DNA of 64,000 bases from contig ML133385.1 of the NCBI GenBank assembly GCA_003864495.1, positions 91,798 to 155,797 on the forward strand. The letters are read 5' to 3'. Source of the stretch: Nemopilema nomurai (lineage: Eukaryota; Cnidaria; Scyphozoa; Rhizostomeae; Rhizostomatidae). A program made the position numbers and the translations under genes. A model generated the notes under the pieces. The model saw nothing but the letters and a program-made list of their open reading frames with translations. It searched no databases and was not told the origin of the DNA. This document shows positions 35,363 through 47,900 of the stretch, piece after piece (within the stretch, counting starts at the first letter, position 1; the number at the start of each line of letters is the position of its first letter).

Positions 35363-36511
35363 TTGCAACTGACTAGTTGTTCGTTAAGGAACTGTATAAG
35401 GTGCTTATGCGTGGTGGAAATCCTGCAGTGCTCCTGCGCTGGTTACTGTCTGTCTGCCAGAGTACTCTGTGCCGTTTTCAATTCAACCAATGACTGGATT
35501 TCAGTGAACCAGCTTCGTCAGCGACGCAAAGTACCGTCGAAAGTATTAAAAGACCCAGTGAAGTCCAGACGCACCCAATGAACAACAACTTGCACTAGAT
35601 GCTTGTGCTTCTTACCGAACTTCATGTGGATTCTACTATCAGTCGCTTGTCAGTCATCGTGGATCTCTAAGTATATAGAAGTGTATTGGTTCTATTACAG
35701 AAGTGCTTTTATAGTCTGCTACAACAAAGTATGTGGTAACATAGAACTGCAACTGGAAAAGCACATCTGTTATTGTAAAGTTTAAGTAAATATTTTCTAG
35801 ATAGAAGCATCCAGTGTGATTTTCTGCTCTTTGAAGCTCATCTGGGCAAAAGTTTTCAGTCTGCTATCTAGACATCACAGGCCTTCTTGAAAGTCAGCGA
35901 ATGAGTATTTGTTCATCATCATTATATACATGTGCAAGGTTATCCGAGGCGAAGCCCATACATGGAATAGAGAAAAGGCAGAATGGACACTGGCCTGGGC
36001 ACTTTTGAAGGTTTGTCTGACATGGTTAAGCTAGAATATTGTTGTTTGACATGGTTAACTTCGTTTTCGCATGGTTAGCCTCATTCAAGTTTGCCCCGTG
36101 TGCCAAAATTTTACACAAAAAGATGTCTCAGACTGTTACATAAATTTTACTTTTTCGTAAAGGGAGCTTCGCAATTTGTCGACATAACTGTACAGGTACC
36201 AGAATTCGCCAATTAGAAGCAAAGGTTTTAGGTTGATAAAGTGTTTCAAGTGCAGAGTATTTTGCTTTGTGTGTGACACAAACGGTTTCAAAGAATTCCA
36301 TATATTAATTAGTTTTTTTTATTATTGGGCTGCAGTTAGTTTGAAATGGAGTAGGATAAGAATTCATGCAGTATCATTCTAGTAAGATCTGTTCGTACTT
36401 CAAAAGCTGTGTTAGGATGACGTCATGAACCAATTTTACGTCAGACAAATTGATTTTGAGGGAAAATGATGAAGATTAGAGAAGCATTAGCTTTAGTACC
36501 GTATAAGTGTA
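35363..36511. other. Intergenic region between ACTR8 and the TSSK-like kinase
   Basis: It contains the ACTR8 3' UTR and the kinase promoter. No coding exon was recognised; small ORFs lack motifs. One arm resembling the fold-back element at 7312-7516 lies near 35968-36030. Confidence 0.5.
36418..36443 (+). promoter_or_regulatory. Consensus CRE plus a half-site upstream of the kinase gene
   Basis: TGACGTCA, the full palindromic cAMP-response element, is at 36418-36425, and a TACGTCA half-site is at 36437-36443. Both lie within about 95 bases of the kinase start codon (36512). CREB/CREM-type factors bind this site; CREM drives many testis genes in mammals, so the placement is suggestive. Confidence 0.5.
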
Positions 36512-39500
36512 ATGGAGGAAGAGGCAGAGGGTGTGAAGGTAAAATTGAAAGGAAATAAATGGTTGAAGCAAAAGGAGAGCCCTTTTGCAACCCTTGCACA
36601 GGAGGGTATCAAGGTCGAAGAGGTAATAGGGGAAGGCGCCTTTGCCAAAGTGGTATCGGCATATCACGAGAGACTAAACAGGAAGGTTGCAGTGAAAATC
36701 ACTGACAAGCGAAAAGCCCCAGCGGAGTACATAGAGAGGTTTCTCCAAAGAGAGGTTGAAGTTACATGTGACCTCGACCATCCTAACATTGTGAGTGTGT
36801 CATATTTAATGCGAGTTCCTCCAGGTAATCAAGAGTGTATAAAGTTTAGAAATCGAAAAGTTTCGACCTTCTAATAACAGAAAATGTGTTTATGGCATGA
36901 ATTTATCTTGCAACTTAGACAACATTTTCTCGTAAGTTTTGCTAGCTAATTCTTCTTACATTTTAAAGTAATTCCAATTACAATTCTTCTTTAAAACTAC
37001 AATTATAAAGTCATTTAAAAGTAATTAAATTTCAATGCAAGACATAATGGGGGCGGTCTGCTTTAGTTAACCTCTTGTACTTTTATCGAACATAAAAACT
37101 CACTGAAAACAAAGCCGATCACCTAAGATTGTAAGCACCGTTTGATTGACTGCACATTGAGAATAGCACATTGGTGTACCCGTTAGACACTTCCTGGAAT
37201 TAGGCAAATGGTTAACAACTGACGCGATCCACAGGTGAAATTACTTGGAATCTACGAGTCCTGCGATCGAATTTTCCTGGTAATGGAACTCTGCGAAGGA
37301 GGAGATGTTCTTGACTTTGTTAATGAGCAAATGTACAAGAACCCCTTGGAAATAAAGAGGCACTTCCAACAGCTGTCAATGGCGATGTATCATATGCATC
37401 AACGGGGCATTGTGCATCGTGACTTGAAACTGGAAAATCTCATTCTGGATTCTCAAGGAAATCTGAAAGTCACTGGTAGGTGGAGATTCTAAACAGTTGT
37501 GCTCCCAGCGTTGACTTTGTTGTTAATCTAAGTCTGGCTGATCGTAAGAGTATCGGAATGTCTGAATACTGCTGTAATATCTTGAACTAATAGTAAATGG
37601 GGTACATTGTGTAATGATACCGCTTTGATTTCAGGACTTTGTTTGATATATTGTGTTATCAAAGCCCTTGAAGGCGTTGTTGAAGATGGATTCAATTTTG
37701 CGAGTAGAAATGAAAAAGATGAACAAGTGCCTGCATTCAGAAAGAGGCAGCGAAACGTTGTCGTAGGTCAGAAAGAGGCAGTAAAACATTTCAAGGCACA
37801 GAGCATGTGCTAAATTTGCATTAAAACAGATCATTTGAAATATTACGGAGAAATAAGTGATAAAGATGATAGCAACTTGCGGTAGGAACTAGTTTGCATA
37901 CTTTTTTTGTAGTAGAGCGACCGTAAGCTAAAATGAACATACCAGTTAACTATATTTCCTTTGGCTGGCATACGACTTCTAAAATCGTGGTGTAGAATTT
38001 CATCATAATAATTTCTTCATTAATCAACATCTGCATTTCATTGTCGATAACAAAAAATGATTCTATGTTAGACTTCGGCTTTGCCCGCTACTCTGTGAAG
38101 GGAAATCCACTGGAGACTTGCTGTGGTCCTTTGCCTACGCCTGCCCGGAGGTCTTACGGGGCGAAGCATACGACGGTTTTGCATCCGATGTATGGAGCAT
38201 GGGCATAGTTCTGTATTGCATGTTCACTTCAAAGCTGCCCTACACGGAAGTTGACTTAAAGATGCTGGCAAATGGTTCCAATACCAAGAAACTTAAATTC
38301 TTGCCAGACACTCCACAAAGTAGGTACCTCGAAATTGCCTCGTTTTTTATGGCTAAACTTTTAATAACGATCACTTTATTCAAATACTTCTCTTATTTGC
38401 TTGCTAGTGATTCTGTGCATCGAATTCAATACAATTTATACCTAGTTAATAGGTCGATGGTTGAGTCGTTTATTAGACGTATAAGAAAAATGTTTTCGAG
38501 CAGCATGCAAATACCTTCTTCTCTAAAAAGGTAATAGCATTAACTGTGGTGCGAAGATAAATTTTCATCATTTGTCAAACTCAAGCACTTTTCAAAAGGC
38601 TAACCAAGTATTTTAGCTAATTAGCCAGTTGACTAAAAGGCTAACCAGTTAACTAGAAGATGTTACACTGCAGTATTTTAAATGATTGCCAACCGTGTTA
38701 TACTTCATTGAACTGCTTTGAAGCTGAACGTGCATCGTTTCCATAACAGGCGCAAGGGATCTGGTGCGAGGAATGCTTGACTGTGACCCCAGCAAACGTT
38801 TTACTTGTGCGGAGATATTAGGCCATGAATGGCTTCGCGATGAGCACTTCCCGCCAGACAAGAATCTCATCATCGCTGGAGATGCGTTGCCAAACAGTCG
38901 CAGGAACGGCAACAGCAGCAACAACGGTGAAACAATGAGTGACGTAAACAGTGACATATCCGTTAATGGCCCTGTTCTTAGACAAGAAGACGGCCTAACT
39001 GCAGTCAACAGCGAAAAAAGCCCGATCGTACCAGCAGAAGGTAATAGTGATGGTTATATTTTTATCTTTTAGTTTATTAAAATAAACTGATGTTTGTAGA
39101 TGGGAATTGTTGCGTGACCTGAGTTCTAGTGCCGCCGAGAGACAGGGGAGGGGGCAAATTCCCCCGGGTCTCAATGTCAAGGGGGGCCCTGATAAAGTAA
39201 GATCAAGCTGTTTATGTCACCGGGAGGGGGCCCCGTGCTTCGGCTTTGCCCCAGGGCCTCCAAGCCCTCTCAGCAGCCCTGGTGTTGACACAGAGAGGCA
39301 GTTTGAAAGAGTGCTTTAAGAAATTGACAATGACATAAAGAAAAGTCTACCTTGAAGTATATCGAGTAGCTTCTCCAAGCTAGGAAGCACAAAAGATAGT
39401 TACCAAACGTATACAAGGATAGAAAAGGAATAAGGAAGTCCGAGTTCCATACTGTATATGCACTGTTCTAAGTTTTTCTATCGTGAGTTTCATTTTCTGT

Positions 39501-40981
39501 GTACCACCCTCGCTTATTGAGGAACTTTGAGATACAGTACTATCCATGGTAGATTGGATGATTTGATGTTGAACTGATGGGGTTGCTAGGTGGTGCTTAT
39601 TTCATTTTTGAGTTGGTGTCATTAGTTGCAGAGCCCGTCACCAGGTACCGCCCGTCGGTTCACTGTGCGACCAATGGGGCGCGGCTCCGAAAAGAAGCCG
39701 CACAGCGAGCCTATTTAATATCCTAGGAGCGTGCCAGCACCCTCTGAATATTCGCTTCCTTTCTTCTCAGTTTCCACAATATAGTACCTAAGTAGCGTCG
39801 GAAAACTGTACCCTCTTGATTCTCTTTGATCTGCCTTAATCGCAAGTAACATCAAAACAAACTGATCCAATGTGATGCAGGTGAAAAACTAAAGTTCACT
39901 TTTGTTTGGGATGTCCAAAAAATTAAGAGCTCTGGTTTTGCTTTCGTTCTTCTTCGGCCCTTTTTCTTCTTCTTCTATAAAAACTTCATTTGAGTGCATT
40001 ATAACAAGGTGTTGCAATACTTTTCAAATGTATAATGATGTTTTCATTCGCGACTTGCGTATTGATGGAATCAATAATCCTAGTGACGTAAGAAGAAAAA
40101 GTGGGTGGGCAAACAACGGGCACATGACCACTCCCACTCTTTGATTTGAATGGGGGCACATTTGGTTCTCGCTGTGCCATGTTTTTGGCCAAGTGGTAGA
40201 AGAGGCATGGCCCCTCTGCCTCACAGAGCCAACCCCTCTGCCTCACAGAGCCAACCCCTGGGTGTATAACACCTTCTGTATAACCTTGTACGTTTTTGTC
40301 ATGACATCAAGAAAAACAAAAATAGAAGCGACATCTTTCAACGAACGCCTTTCAAAATTACATTTTGAGTACTTTGGCAGCCAGCCACTGCTTGTTCGTA
40401 ATTTATCCCTAACTTTTAACCAATTTTGAGGCTCATAATCTTATTAAAGTTTTTTTATGAAAAAAGAGTGAAAGTCAATATGTGAATAACCATGGACTAC
40501 TTGCTCAACAGAGCCAAATTTTCGCGTTTTCGCCGCGAGAAGATCGACCATAACAAGCATGAACAATCAGCGCTTGCTGACAAACGTCATGCAGCAACCG
40601 AATTCGAATTTTTCAAAGACGGTGAAGAAGAAGAAAGTGGCTCTGCTGTGCCTTGGCGGGTTCGGGAAGAAGGGAAAGGACTCGGAAGTGAGTGGAACAA
40701 TCAAGTTCAAGGATGATGGAAAAAAGAAAGAGAACTTGTACAACATCGTATCGCAAGTAGCTAGAGCCAAGGCGAACAGTGGGAATCGAGCGAATGATCA
40801 AAGCGATGGAGGGGACAGTGATGATGATTGCATCGATCAAATGAGACGCGAGTTGGAGTTTCTTGAGAATGAAGAGCATTCTGTTGCGGCGAGGGAGCAA
40901 ACCCACGCATCGGTAACGGAGGAGCGAAAAAAGCTACGCAGCTGGAAAAAGGTTTGCGGGAGATTGGCAAGCAAAGGGTAG
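36512..40981 (+). CDS. TSSK-like serine/threonine kinase with a frameshift
   Basis: Exons: 36512-36790, 37235-37475, 38072-38319, 38750-39040; tentative last exon 40512-40981. Kinase landmarks: GEGAFAKV (Gly loop), VAVKITDKRKAPAEYIERFL (VAIK lysine; the DRKKAP...FL pattern is typical of testis-specific kinases), VMELCEGGDVLDFV, HRDLKLEN (catalytic loop), DFGFAR (metal site, codon split across the exon 2/3 junction), CG-[S]FAYACPEVLRG (activation segment and APE), SDVWSMGIVLY, KRFTCAEILGHEWL. A Ser/Asn-rich tail follows. After TGT-GG near 38125 the frame changes as if one base were missing: upstream codons read into a stop soon after, while the downstream kinase half is in another frame that fits the later exons. 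It is a probable cytosolic kinase. TSSK is favoured over other CAMK-type kinases, but the exact orthologue is unclear. It may be an error, a haplotype lesion or a young pseudogene. Confidence 0.8.
39150..39290. repeat. G/C-rich repeat-like segment
   Basis: Dense GGGGG, GGGCCC and CCCCGGG runs with weak inverted symmetry. It resembles the segments at 4420-4680 and 22645-22800 in composition. It is probably a transposon fragment, not an exon. Confidence 0.3.
39640..39735 (+). promoter_or_regulatory. Promoter-like segment (CCAAT, GGCGCGG, TATTTAAT)
   Basis: CCAATGGGGCGCGG lies near 39671-39684, and a TATTTAATA block about 30 bases on at 39713. An acceptor-like TTTCTTCTCAG follows at 39764-39774. 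This spacing would suit a plus-strand promoter, so the ORF at 40512-40981 might be its own gene instead of the kinase tail. Sequence-pattern evidence only. Confidence 0.3.
40211..40254 (+). repeat. 22-bp perfect direct duplication
   Basis: Two exact copies of a 22-bp unit (start CCCCTCTGCC, end CAGAGCCAA), each containing a small CTCTG...CAGAG inverted repeat. Confidence 0.9.
40512..40981 (+). CDS. Lys/Glu-rich ORF: kinase C-terminal exon or separate small gene
   Basis: An open frame of 156 codons ending TAG at 40979. An acceptor-like CAACAG precedes 40512, and the phase needs exactly one incoming base, which the kinase exon ending at 39040 supplies. The internal Met at 40559 would give a stand-alone 140-aa protein. 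The product is charged: a KTVKKKKVALLCLGGFGKKG block, DGGDSDDDCIDQMRRELEFL (acidic, then probably helical), and a basic end. There is no recognised domain. G+C is above that of the flanking non-coding DNA, as expected for coding sequence. Confidence 0.5.
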
Positions 40982-41900
40982 TGAATGTTATTTTGACTGA
41001 GAGAGAAATGGGCCTGTTTGGCGGCCTTTCTTTGGAGAACTGAAGAGAAGAATGTAACGTATGCTAATATGTAATTTTGAAAAATAGACAGGCAAGAATC
41101 TTATAAATATGTTATGTACAGCTGATTACTTTATGCAAATACAGTGGTGAATACAATTAACGTTTCTGCAGTTTGCTCGACAAAAAATTGCATAATATGT
41201 AAAGGACAAAACGGACAAAACACTGGTACAGTGACGTTACATAACGTAATCTTAACATACAAGCTGCTACAACGCAAGTGCAATCAAAGAACTTAGAACT
41301 CCAAAATATCACAGGATTCCAAGGAAAGACTGGATTACGAACAATAACTTGCCCACCGGTATCTTTCTCGTGGCCTAGAGTGTAATAAGGTTTCTGACGC
41401 TGATGACGTCAATACACTGGTTGTTGATGTTGTTACTGGGAACCACTGGAAAAAATCAGTGTTGCCAAAACTATAACTGGAAATTTCGCGAAACGTTTCA
41501 GCGAACAACGAGGCAGAATATTTATTGTCTGCTGTTTTAACTAGTGCTGAATGTTCAATCGGTGCAAGCACGTGATCTGGGCCAGTCTGCACGTCATTAG
41601 GCCCTAGGAATTGCTTGGAGACAAATTCTTTGACTAAAATCACAACAAACAGCCACCTGGGAATGGAAAACACGCCAACCTTTGCTGCTTTGAAAACAAA
41701 AGATTCTAGCATATTGGTTTTCGATCTGATTCCACTAAAACATGCACTGCGAAATCAAAGACTGAAGACTTCTGAAACTTTAATTTCGTTGAAATATTTA
41801 CCGAGCTGCACATTTCAAATTTACTACAAAATTCAACACGTTCAACTCTTGCACATTTATTTCAAATATAACTCTATCTAAGAAAAGAAACACGAAGGGC
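40982..41900. other. Convergent 3' region between kinase locus (+) and EEF2K (-)
   Basis: No coding exon was recognised. The ORFs near 41335-41881 lack family motifs. It should contain both 3' UTRs. Confidence 0.6.
41856..41861 (-). terminator. Candidate polyadenylation signal for EEF2K
   Basis: AATAAA on the minus strand (TTTATT on +), about 40 bases after the EEF2K stop codon. This is a plausible place for a short 3' UTR. Confidence 0.45.
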
Positions 41901-44900
41901 CTAGGATTCGTAGGCGACTTCCTCCGCTAGCATATAGTAGCGGTTGGCGAGCTTCCCTTTCATGGCGTTCATGGCGGCTTCGGCCGCGTTGTTGTACAGT
42001 TCGGCTGACTTCTCGGTATCCCGGTCAAGCCCGAATCCGCCCTCTCGGTACATCTCGGCCATTCGTGCGTAGACACTATAGGAAGGGTATTCGTCGAAAT
42101 CATGATACTGCGCCTCGGATAACAGTAGGCCTTGCTCATACCAATGCATTGCATCCTTCCAAGATCGGCTTCGCCTAGAACGGGTTAGCGGCAGTTAGAT
42201 GACGAGGCGTTGGAAATTATTGCGTAAAAATTTTGCAAGACTAAACAACTGCTATGTCAGTAGTGACTTTTTAGACTGTCACAAGGACATAATTAAAAGC
42301 AATTGAAGGCATTAAATTATAAAAACTACTTCATGTTAAATATGATATTCTATGATTCAAATTTTCTAGGCATATAATGATGCAACAATTCTCGGGTTTT
42401 ACGTATTAACTTGACATCTTCCATTTGACTTTAAAGAAAACCTTGCCCCACTAAGCAACTCTAACGTATCAATTACTATGAGCTTCAGGATTCCCGGAAG
42501 GTGCACAGTAGGTTAAAGGTGTGCTATAGGTCAAAGTGCATGGGTCGAGGGTGACGTTTCAAGAGATGTTACGATGATACTTAGTGGCTTCAAGAACAGT
42601 TCAATGCTGTTTAAATACATAGAAAAAATACTTTTGTCTAGTTTGGTACACACCAAACCCATCCAATCACAACTATTAAGATATCAAATGTACTTCTTAA
42701 AGTAACAAAACAGAAAATATAGGACACGCACTTCTTGCAAAGCCTTTCTCCAGTTTCTAGTATCTTTGCAGCAATAAATGCCGATTCTCGATCATTTTCT
42801 TTGGAAGCATGGAGTAGATAGTCCATTCCCCTCTCGTAGTTGAACTCGGTTTCCTAGGGAAAAGTTATGACATACATGAACAAAGAATCTTAATAAATAG
42901 TTGGAAAAGTTGGGCTTCTGTAAATAAAAACCAGTTTCAAAGATCCTTTCGAATAAAAAATAGAAGATTACGCCACAGTAACTTAATGCTCATGGCAAAT
43001 CCAAGAGTCGTACATTTAAAGATCTATACTTAAATAAGAATACTGATTGACTTTTGTGACACTTCAGACATATCTATATCCTTTTCAATTTAACTCATTG
43101 AAAACCTTCCTATATTAGAAATAGTCAACATTGCCGTGGGTCCAAGGAATCATACCATGAGTAACTTTAACGCTTCAGTCAGCTGATTACAAAAAAATGA
43201 TTATAAGCTGAAATCCTGTGAGGAGAAAGTTAACAACAAATTCCAATACCTCTGGCTTGTAGTCCTCAAGAATTTTATGCGGCAGCTGCAAGTATATTTT
43301 AGCAAGTTCTCGTTTAGCTTCCATCAACCCGCAGGATGCAGCATGTTCCAGGTGAAATATTGCCGAGTCGAAGTCTGGTTCGTTTTCAGAAAATCGACCG
43401 ACTTCGTTATAATACACCAACTCCAAATGCACCTGAATGAGAAGAAATGGTGACAATTTAATGTGCATTATTGTTTTTTTCAAATTTTTTTATAAAACTA
43501 TTTTCAAATTTAGCATTAGAATGGAGGCACTTTAAAATATATTGATTGATTCAAACTTTTTATAAGATTAATGATGTGTCGTTTCTTTGAAATAAAGCAA
43601 TTAGGTGTAAGGATGAGGTTCTAACTTGCCCTTTTTGTTACATCTTAAAGCTTTTTGGTACTAACCTAACTTTACACAATAGCTATAATTCTTACTCTGG
43701 ACTCTATGGATGTTAACCTAACATATAACATCTGTAATACCCGGAGGAATTTTCGCATTAATTTTCTATGATCGGAAGGATAAAAAACTTTTCCAGCTTT
43801 GTTCATGGCTTGAACGTTCAGAGTTTTCAATGAACAACATTGCAAGAATTTCTTCATCTAGATCTGTACTCACCGTTCCGAGGACAGATTCTTGCATACT
43901 ATCGTAATCAATTGGGTCATCACTTTCTGAAGTCCTGCCATTGGTTTCTTTTTGTGAATCTCCAGTGTCGTCTTTGACGCTTTGACCGGTAGAATCACAG
44001 AAGAAAGTCGAGGAAGGAACAACGGATGATTTCTTCCTGTCGAATTTTGCAAAAAATACACCAGCGCCACCATCATCGCTTTCCTAAGAAGAAATGGCAA
44101 AAGATACAAGAGAAATTTCATATGGCAAAATATAAGCAATATGGATTGATCTGACTGTATGGGCAGGAAAACCATTAAACGAGATGATTAACCATTGATA
44201 AAAACGAGATCATTGATCATTAATATATGTATTACGAATGTTAGTTGACAAATCTAATTTAGTTCAAAATCCACTTGAAAATTGGGATTACCGATTTAAA
44301 AGAGTCGCTTTCCACAGAAAATCTGGACGAATCTTCAAAAATGATGTCTTCGGACAGCGAGAAAGACGTGTTGCTATCGCCATCGCCATCCGATGAGTAT
44401 CCAGAATGGGAATGTTCGGACAACCTCTCTACCAAATCGAACATGGCCGACATTTTACGCTTCCCAATATAGTAGGTCTCGCGAAGCTTTGTCGATGGTT
44501 CGGATGAGGTTAAAATATCATCAATTCTCCGCTCCTCAAGAGGACTGAGGTCGAACGGTGCCAAACCTAGGTCTTTGCAAATCTTATTACATTGATGCGA
44601 CGCAAAAAATAGGGCCATGCCCTTTGGGCCAAGATTTCCTTCCCCATACTCAGCACCGCAGGCCGTGTGTATTTGCGGATCCGTGTAGAGGTCGCCAACG
44701 CCCTGAATGTCGACGACGATCAATTGGTGGCCTGACCGCTCAAACGTGAAGTGACTGAACGCCTGAAATAAGGCATACCATCTCTTAGACTATATTCAAG
44801 CAGATGACTTTGATTAAAAACTTGTCGTGGTATTTCTCATATCCAGGTGTATTAGCAAAGACTTTGAGCAAATTTGAACATTATTGACGAGGGTCTATTT

Positions 44901-47900
44901 ATGAATGTCTTTGTTCTTAAGCTTAGCAATTGCATTCCTAGTCTTTGGTAACTTATTTATCAAAACAAAAAAGTCATTCCTTTAAGTCAAACAAATACTA
45001 TGACAAAAAGAGAGCAATTGAAGAGTTGATTAGTTATATTCGCAAAAGGCAGGCAAGTCAGGATTAGCAAAACAGGAAGGGCAGCAATTACCTGTGGTGT
45101 CATCCTGAAGTTCATGTCAGTCAACACAAAGCCAGAGTTTGAATTATATTTCACATACTTTCCCTCAATGAAATGCTCAAAATGGAAAAGGGGCTTGTTC
45201 TCTCGCTGGTACAGCTCAATGATGTAAACTTGGAAAATGTCAACCTGAAAAGGAATATTTTGCATTTAACCAGGTCCATACCCAGTGAAGCTAAAAATGC
45301 CAACATTAACATAAACATGCCTCAGGTGTACACAGTGCAAAATATTTCATTGTTACAGAAAACTGCAAGCAATATAGTAACAAAATGTAACATACAAGGT
45401 TGAGAAAGAAAGAGAGACAATGAGAATTAAGATCCTTATCACAAGATAAACTGAAAATATATAAAAAACATAAAGATAGTAAAATATGAGTCTTTTATAA
45501 GAGAGAATCAAGTAGCACTTGGGTTATTGACTGTTTCTTATCAGAAAAGGGCTTCCAAAAAGCTCAATTCAATAATGAAAAAGCAATGAAGGCAAGGATG
45601 GTACCTTCTTTGGTGGGTTTAGTAGATTGTACTCTTTAGCCCATACTTTAGCATCCATCTGAATTTTGACATCATCAAAGTACACCTTCTTTGCCACCTC
45701 TTCTATATATAGCTTTGCGACATAATTGGATGCAGTATTCCAGTCACTGCTGTTACTAAATGTTGACAACTTTTTTCTAAATAAAGAGAAAACAGTGGTG
45801 CAAGGAAGCATAGCACTTGAGGAAGAAGCATTGATCTGATTTTCTTTGTTAATTAGAATGGACATAATTTCCTAAGCTGAAAAACAATAACATCTTTAAG
45901 ATTGATGTTCAATTTCCCAAGGTAATGCTATTATTGCCTACAATTTCAAAGACATTTGGCAAAATTTTCAAGTGGTAGCTGTGCACAAAAAAGGAAGAAA
46001 TGCTGAAAAATGGAGAAAACACAACTTACGTTCGAAAGCATTTTCTCATGGCTCCTCTTGCGAAAGACTATAAGGAAGTTAGACATATTAAAATTATTGA
46101 GCAAACCCACTGCTCTACTTCAAATTAAATTCACCAAGTTGGAGAAAAAACAAAGAAAATGACAGGATAGTGCATCTTAGTTGGTGAAAGATACCTCATT
46201 CTGCATTTTAACTTCAATTTCATCTCTGACCCACTTTTTCTCTAACGCATTGTACCTGTATCGATATGCCTTTTCTACATCACAAGTATCTGGTATTCTA
46301 TACTTTGCCCATGGATCCTTCACATCCTTCGCTTTCAAAACAGCAGACTTCCATGTTTCCCTCCAATCACTCTCAGAATGTGATCTGGAGATTGGTATAC
46401 TAGGGGTTTGAAATCTTGGGACCGACTTTGAATGGATCATGTCAATTGCTTCTCGTTTCAGGCGACCTAAAAAGCGATGTTTTTATTTCCAAAAAGGTTG
46501 AGCAAATTGCTAATGTTCATATGACATAATCTAATCCTTGGTACAAAAACACAAACATTTTGGCCTGGAACTCACTTTATCTTGGAATTAAGTGGTAAGC
46601 AAAAAATTCTTTCTAAAGGAAAATCTCATTGAGTAACTCTGACACAGAGGTTTGTGAATGTGCATCTTTTGATGTCAGCATCTGGAAACAGGCTCAAGGT
46701 AGATTCTTCTCAGGTAGATTTTGCAGTTGATATATTGCAGTCTATATTGAGGCCTACAAAAACATTGTTTTAAGACTACAGTTGCCTATTACTATGTAAA
46801 AGTTACTCAGTCTTCCAATACACTTCAATTAAATGGACTCTCATAATTATAAAATTTACAGATATGACCTATCCCCTGTCATAAGCTTCTTTGCAGAAGG
46901 AGTATTTGGTATTTTTAATGTAGATATAATCTTATTCTAAGGTAAAAAAGGGATAAAAAATATATCCAAACTCATATAGACAGCAAGTTTTAATAAACAT
47001 CCTGCCATTTTCTCAAAGAAAAATATTTGTTTTCAATTTTCAGTTGAAGATTCTAGGTAAATCACTAGGCACTACACCTAAAAACGGTTTTAAAAAGTTG
47101 CTTGAAAATGGTTTTTAAGAATGGCACAACAAAGTTTTTTGCTTTTTTAAAGAGCTCTGGTGTTTTCCAACCTTCAGATGTTGATTGCTTCAAATTAATT
47201 TTAATTGTCACTTCTATCATAAACAACTACAAAAATGTTTTCCATTGATTAATAAGCACTAGCTTTATATTCTCTTAGTTCAACATTAATGCTACAAAAA
47301 TCAATTTTATATCCACCCTCTAGCAAAAAAATAAACAATATCAGATTTCCAATTTTCTCAACTATTTTTTACCTCCTTTAGACAATGCTGTCCAAGAAAA
47401 AAAGGCCGTTGACTAATCATTCATATTCCAATTAAATCAACACACCGGATCATTTTGATTTCCATTTATTTCCTTGAACATCGTAATTATTAAGTTGAGT
47501 GGTCTATTTATGTACCTGCACAAAAGACTTTTTGTAATACAGGCCTATCAATAGAGACCTGTGCATTAGCGAGCATTGTGCTTGCATTGTTTATGGGAAA
47601 TTTCGTGGCACTAAAGAAAGTTTTCTTCTCGTTTTTTTTAATAAAATCATAGCCATTTAACTGGGGGCTGGTTTTTTGATGTGTGGATTAAAGACTAAAT
47701 CTGGGTAAGGATATTATCTGAACTGCCGTCTGAAGCCAATAATGTTTCGGCCTAATGCTGTTCATTGAATTACCTGTACCACGATATTAAGGCTTGAATT
47801 CATTGTAGCTTATTTCAAATTCACAACAAATTAGAAAATTGCAATACTTCCGCCATCCTGCAAACATCAGGTTTCTCTTGAGCTTGCAATCACCTCCATC

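Noticed and set aside
40492..40716. 74-codon ORF starting MDYLLNRAKF
   Set aside because: It overlaps the longer frame at 40512-40981, which has a phase-matched acceptor and better composition; it ends early with no partner.
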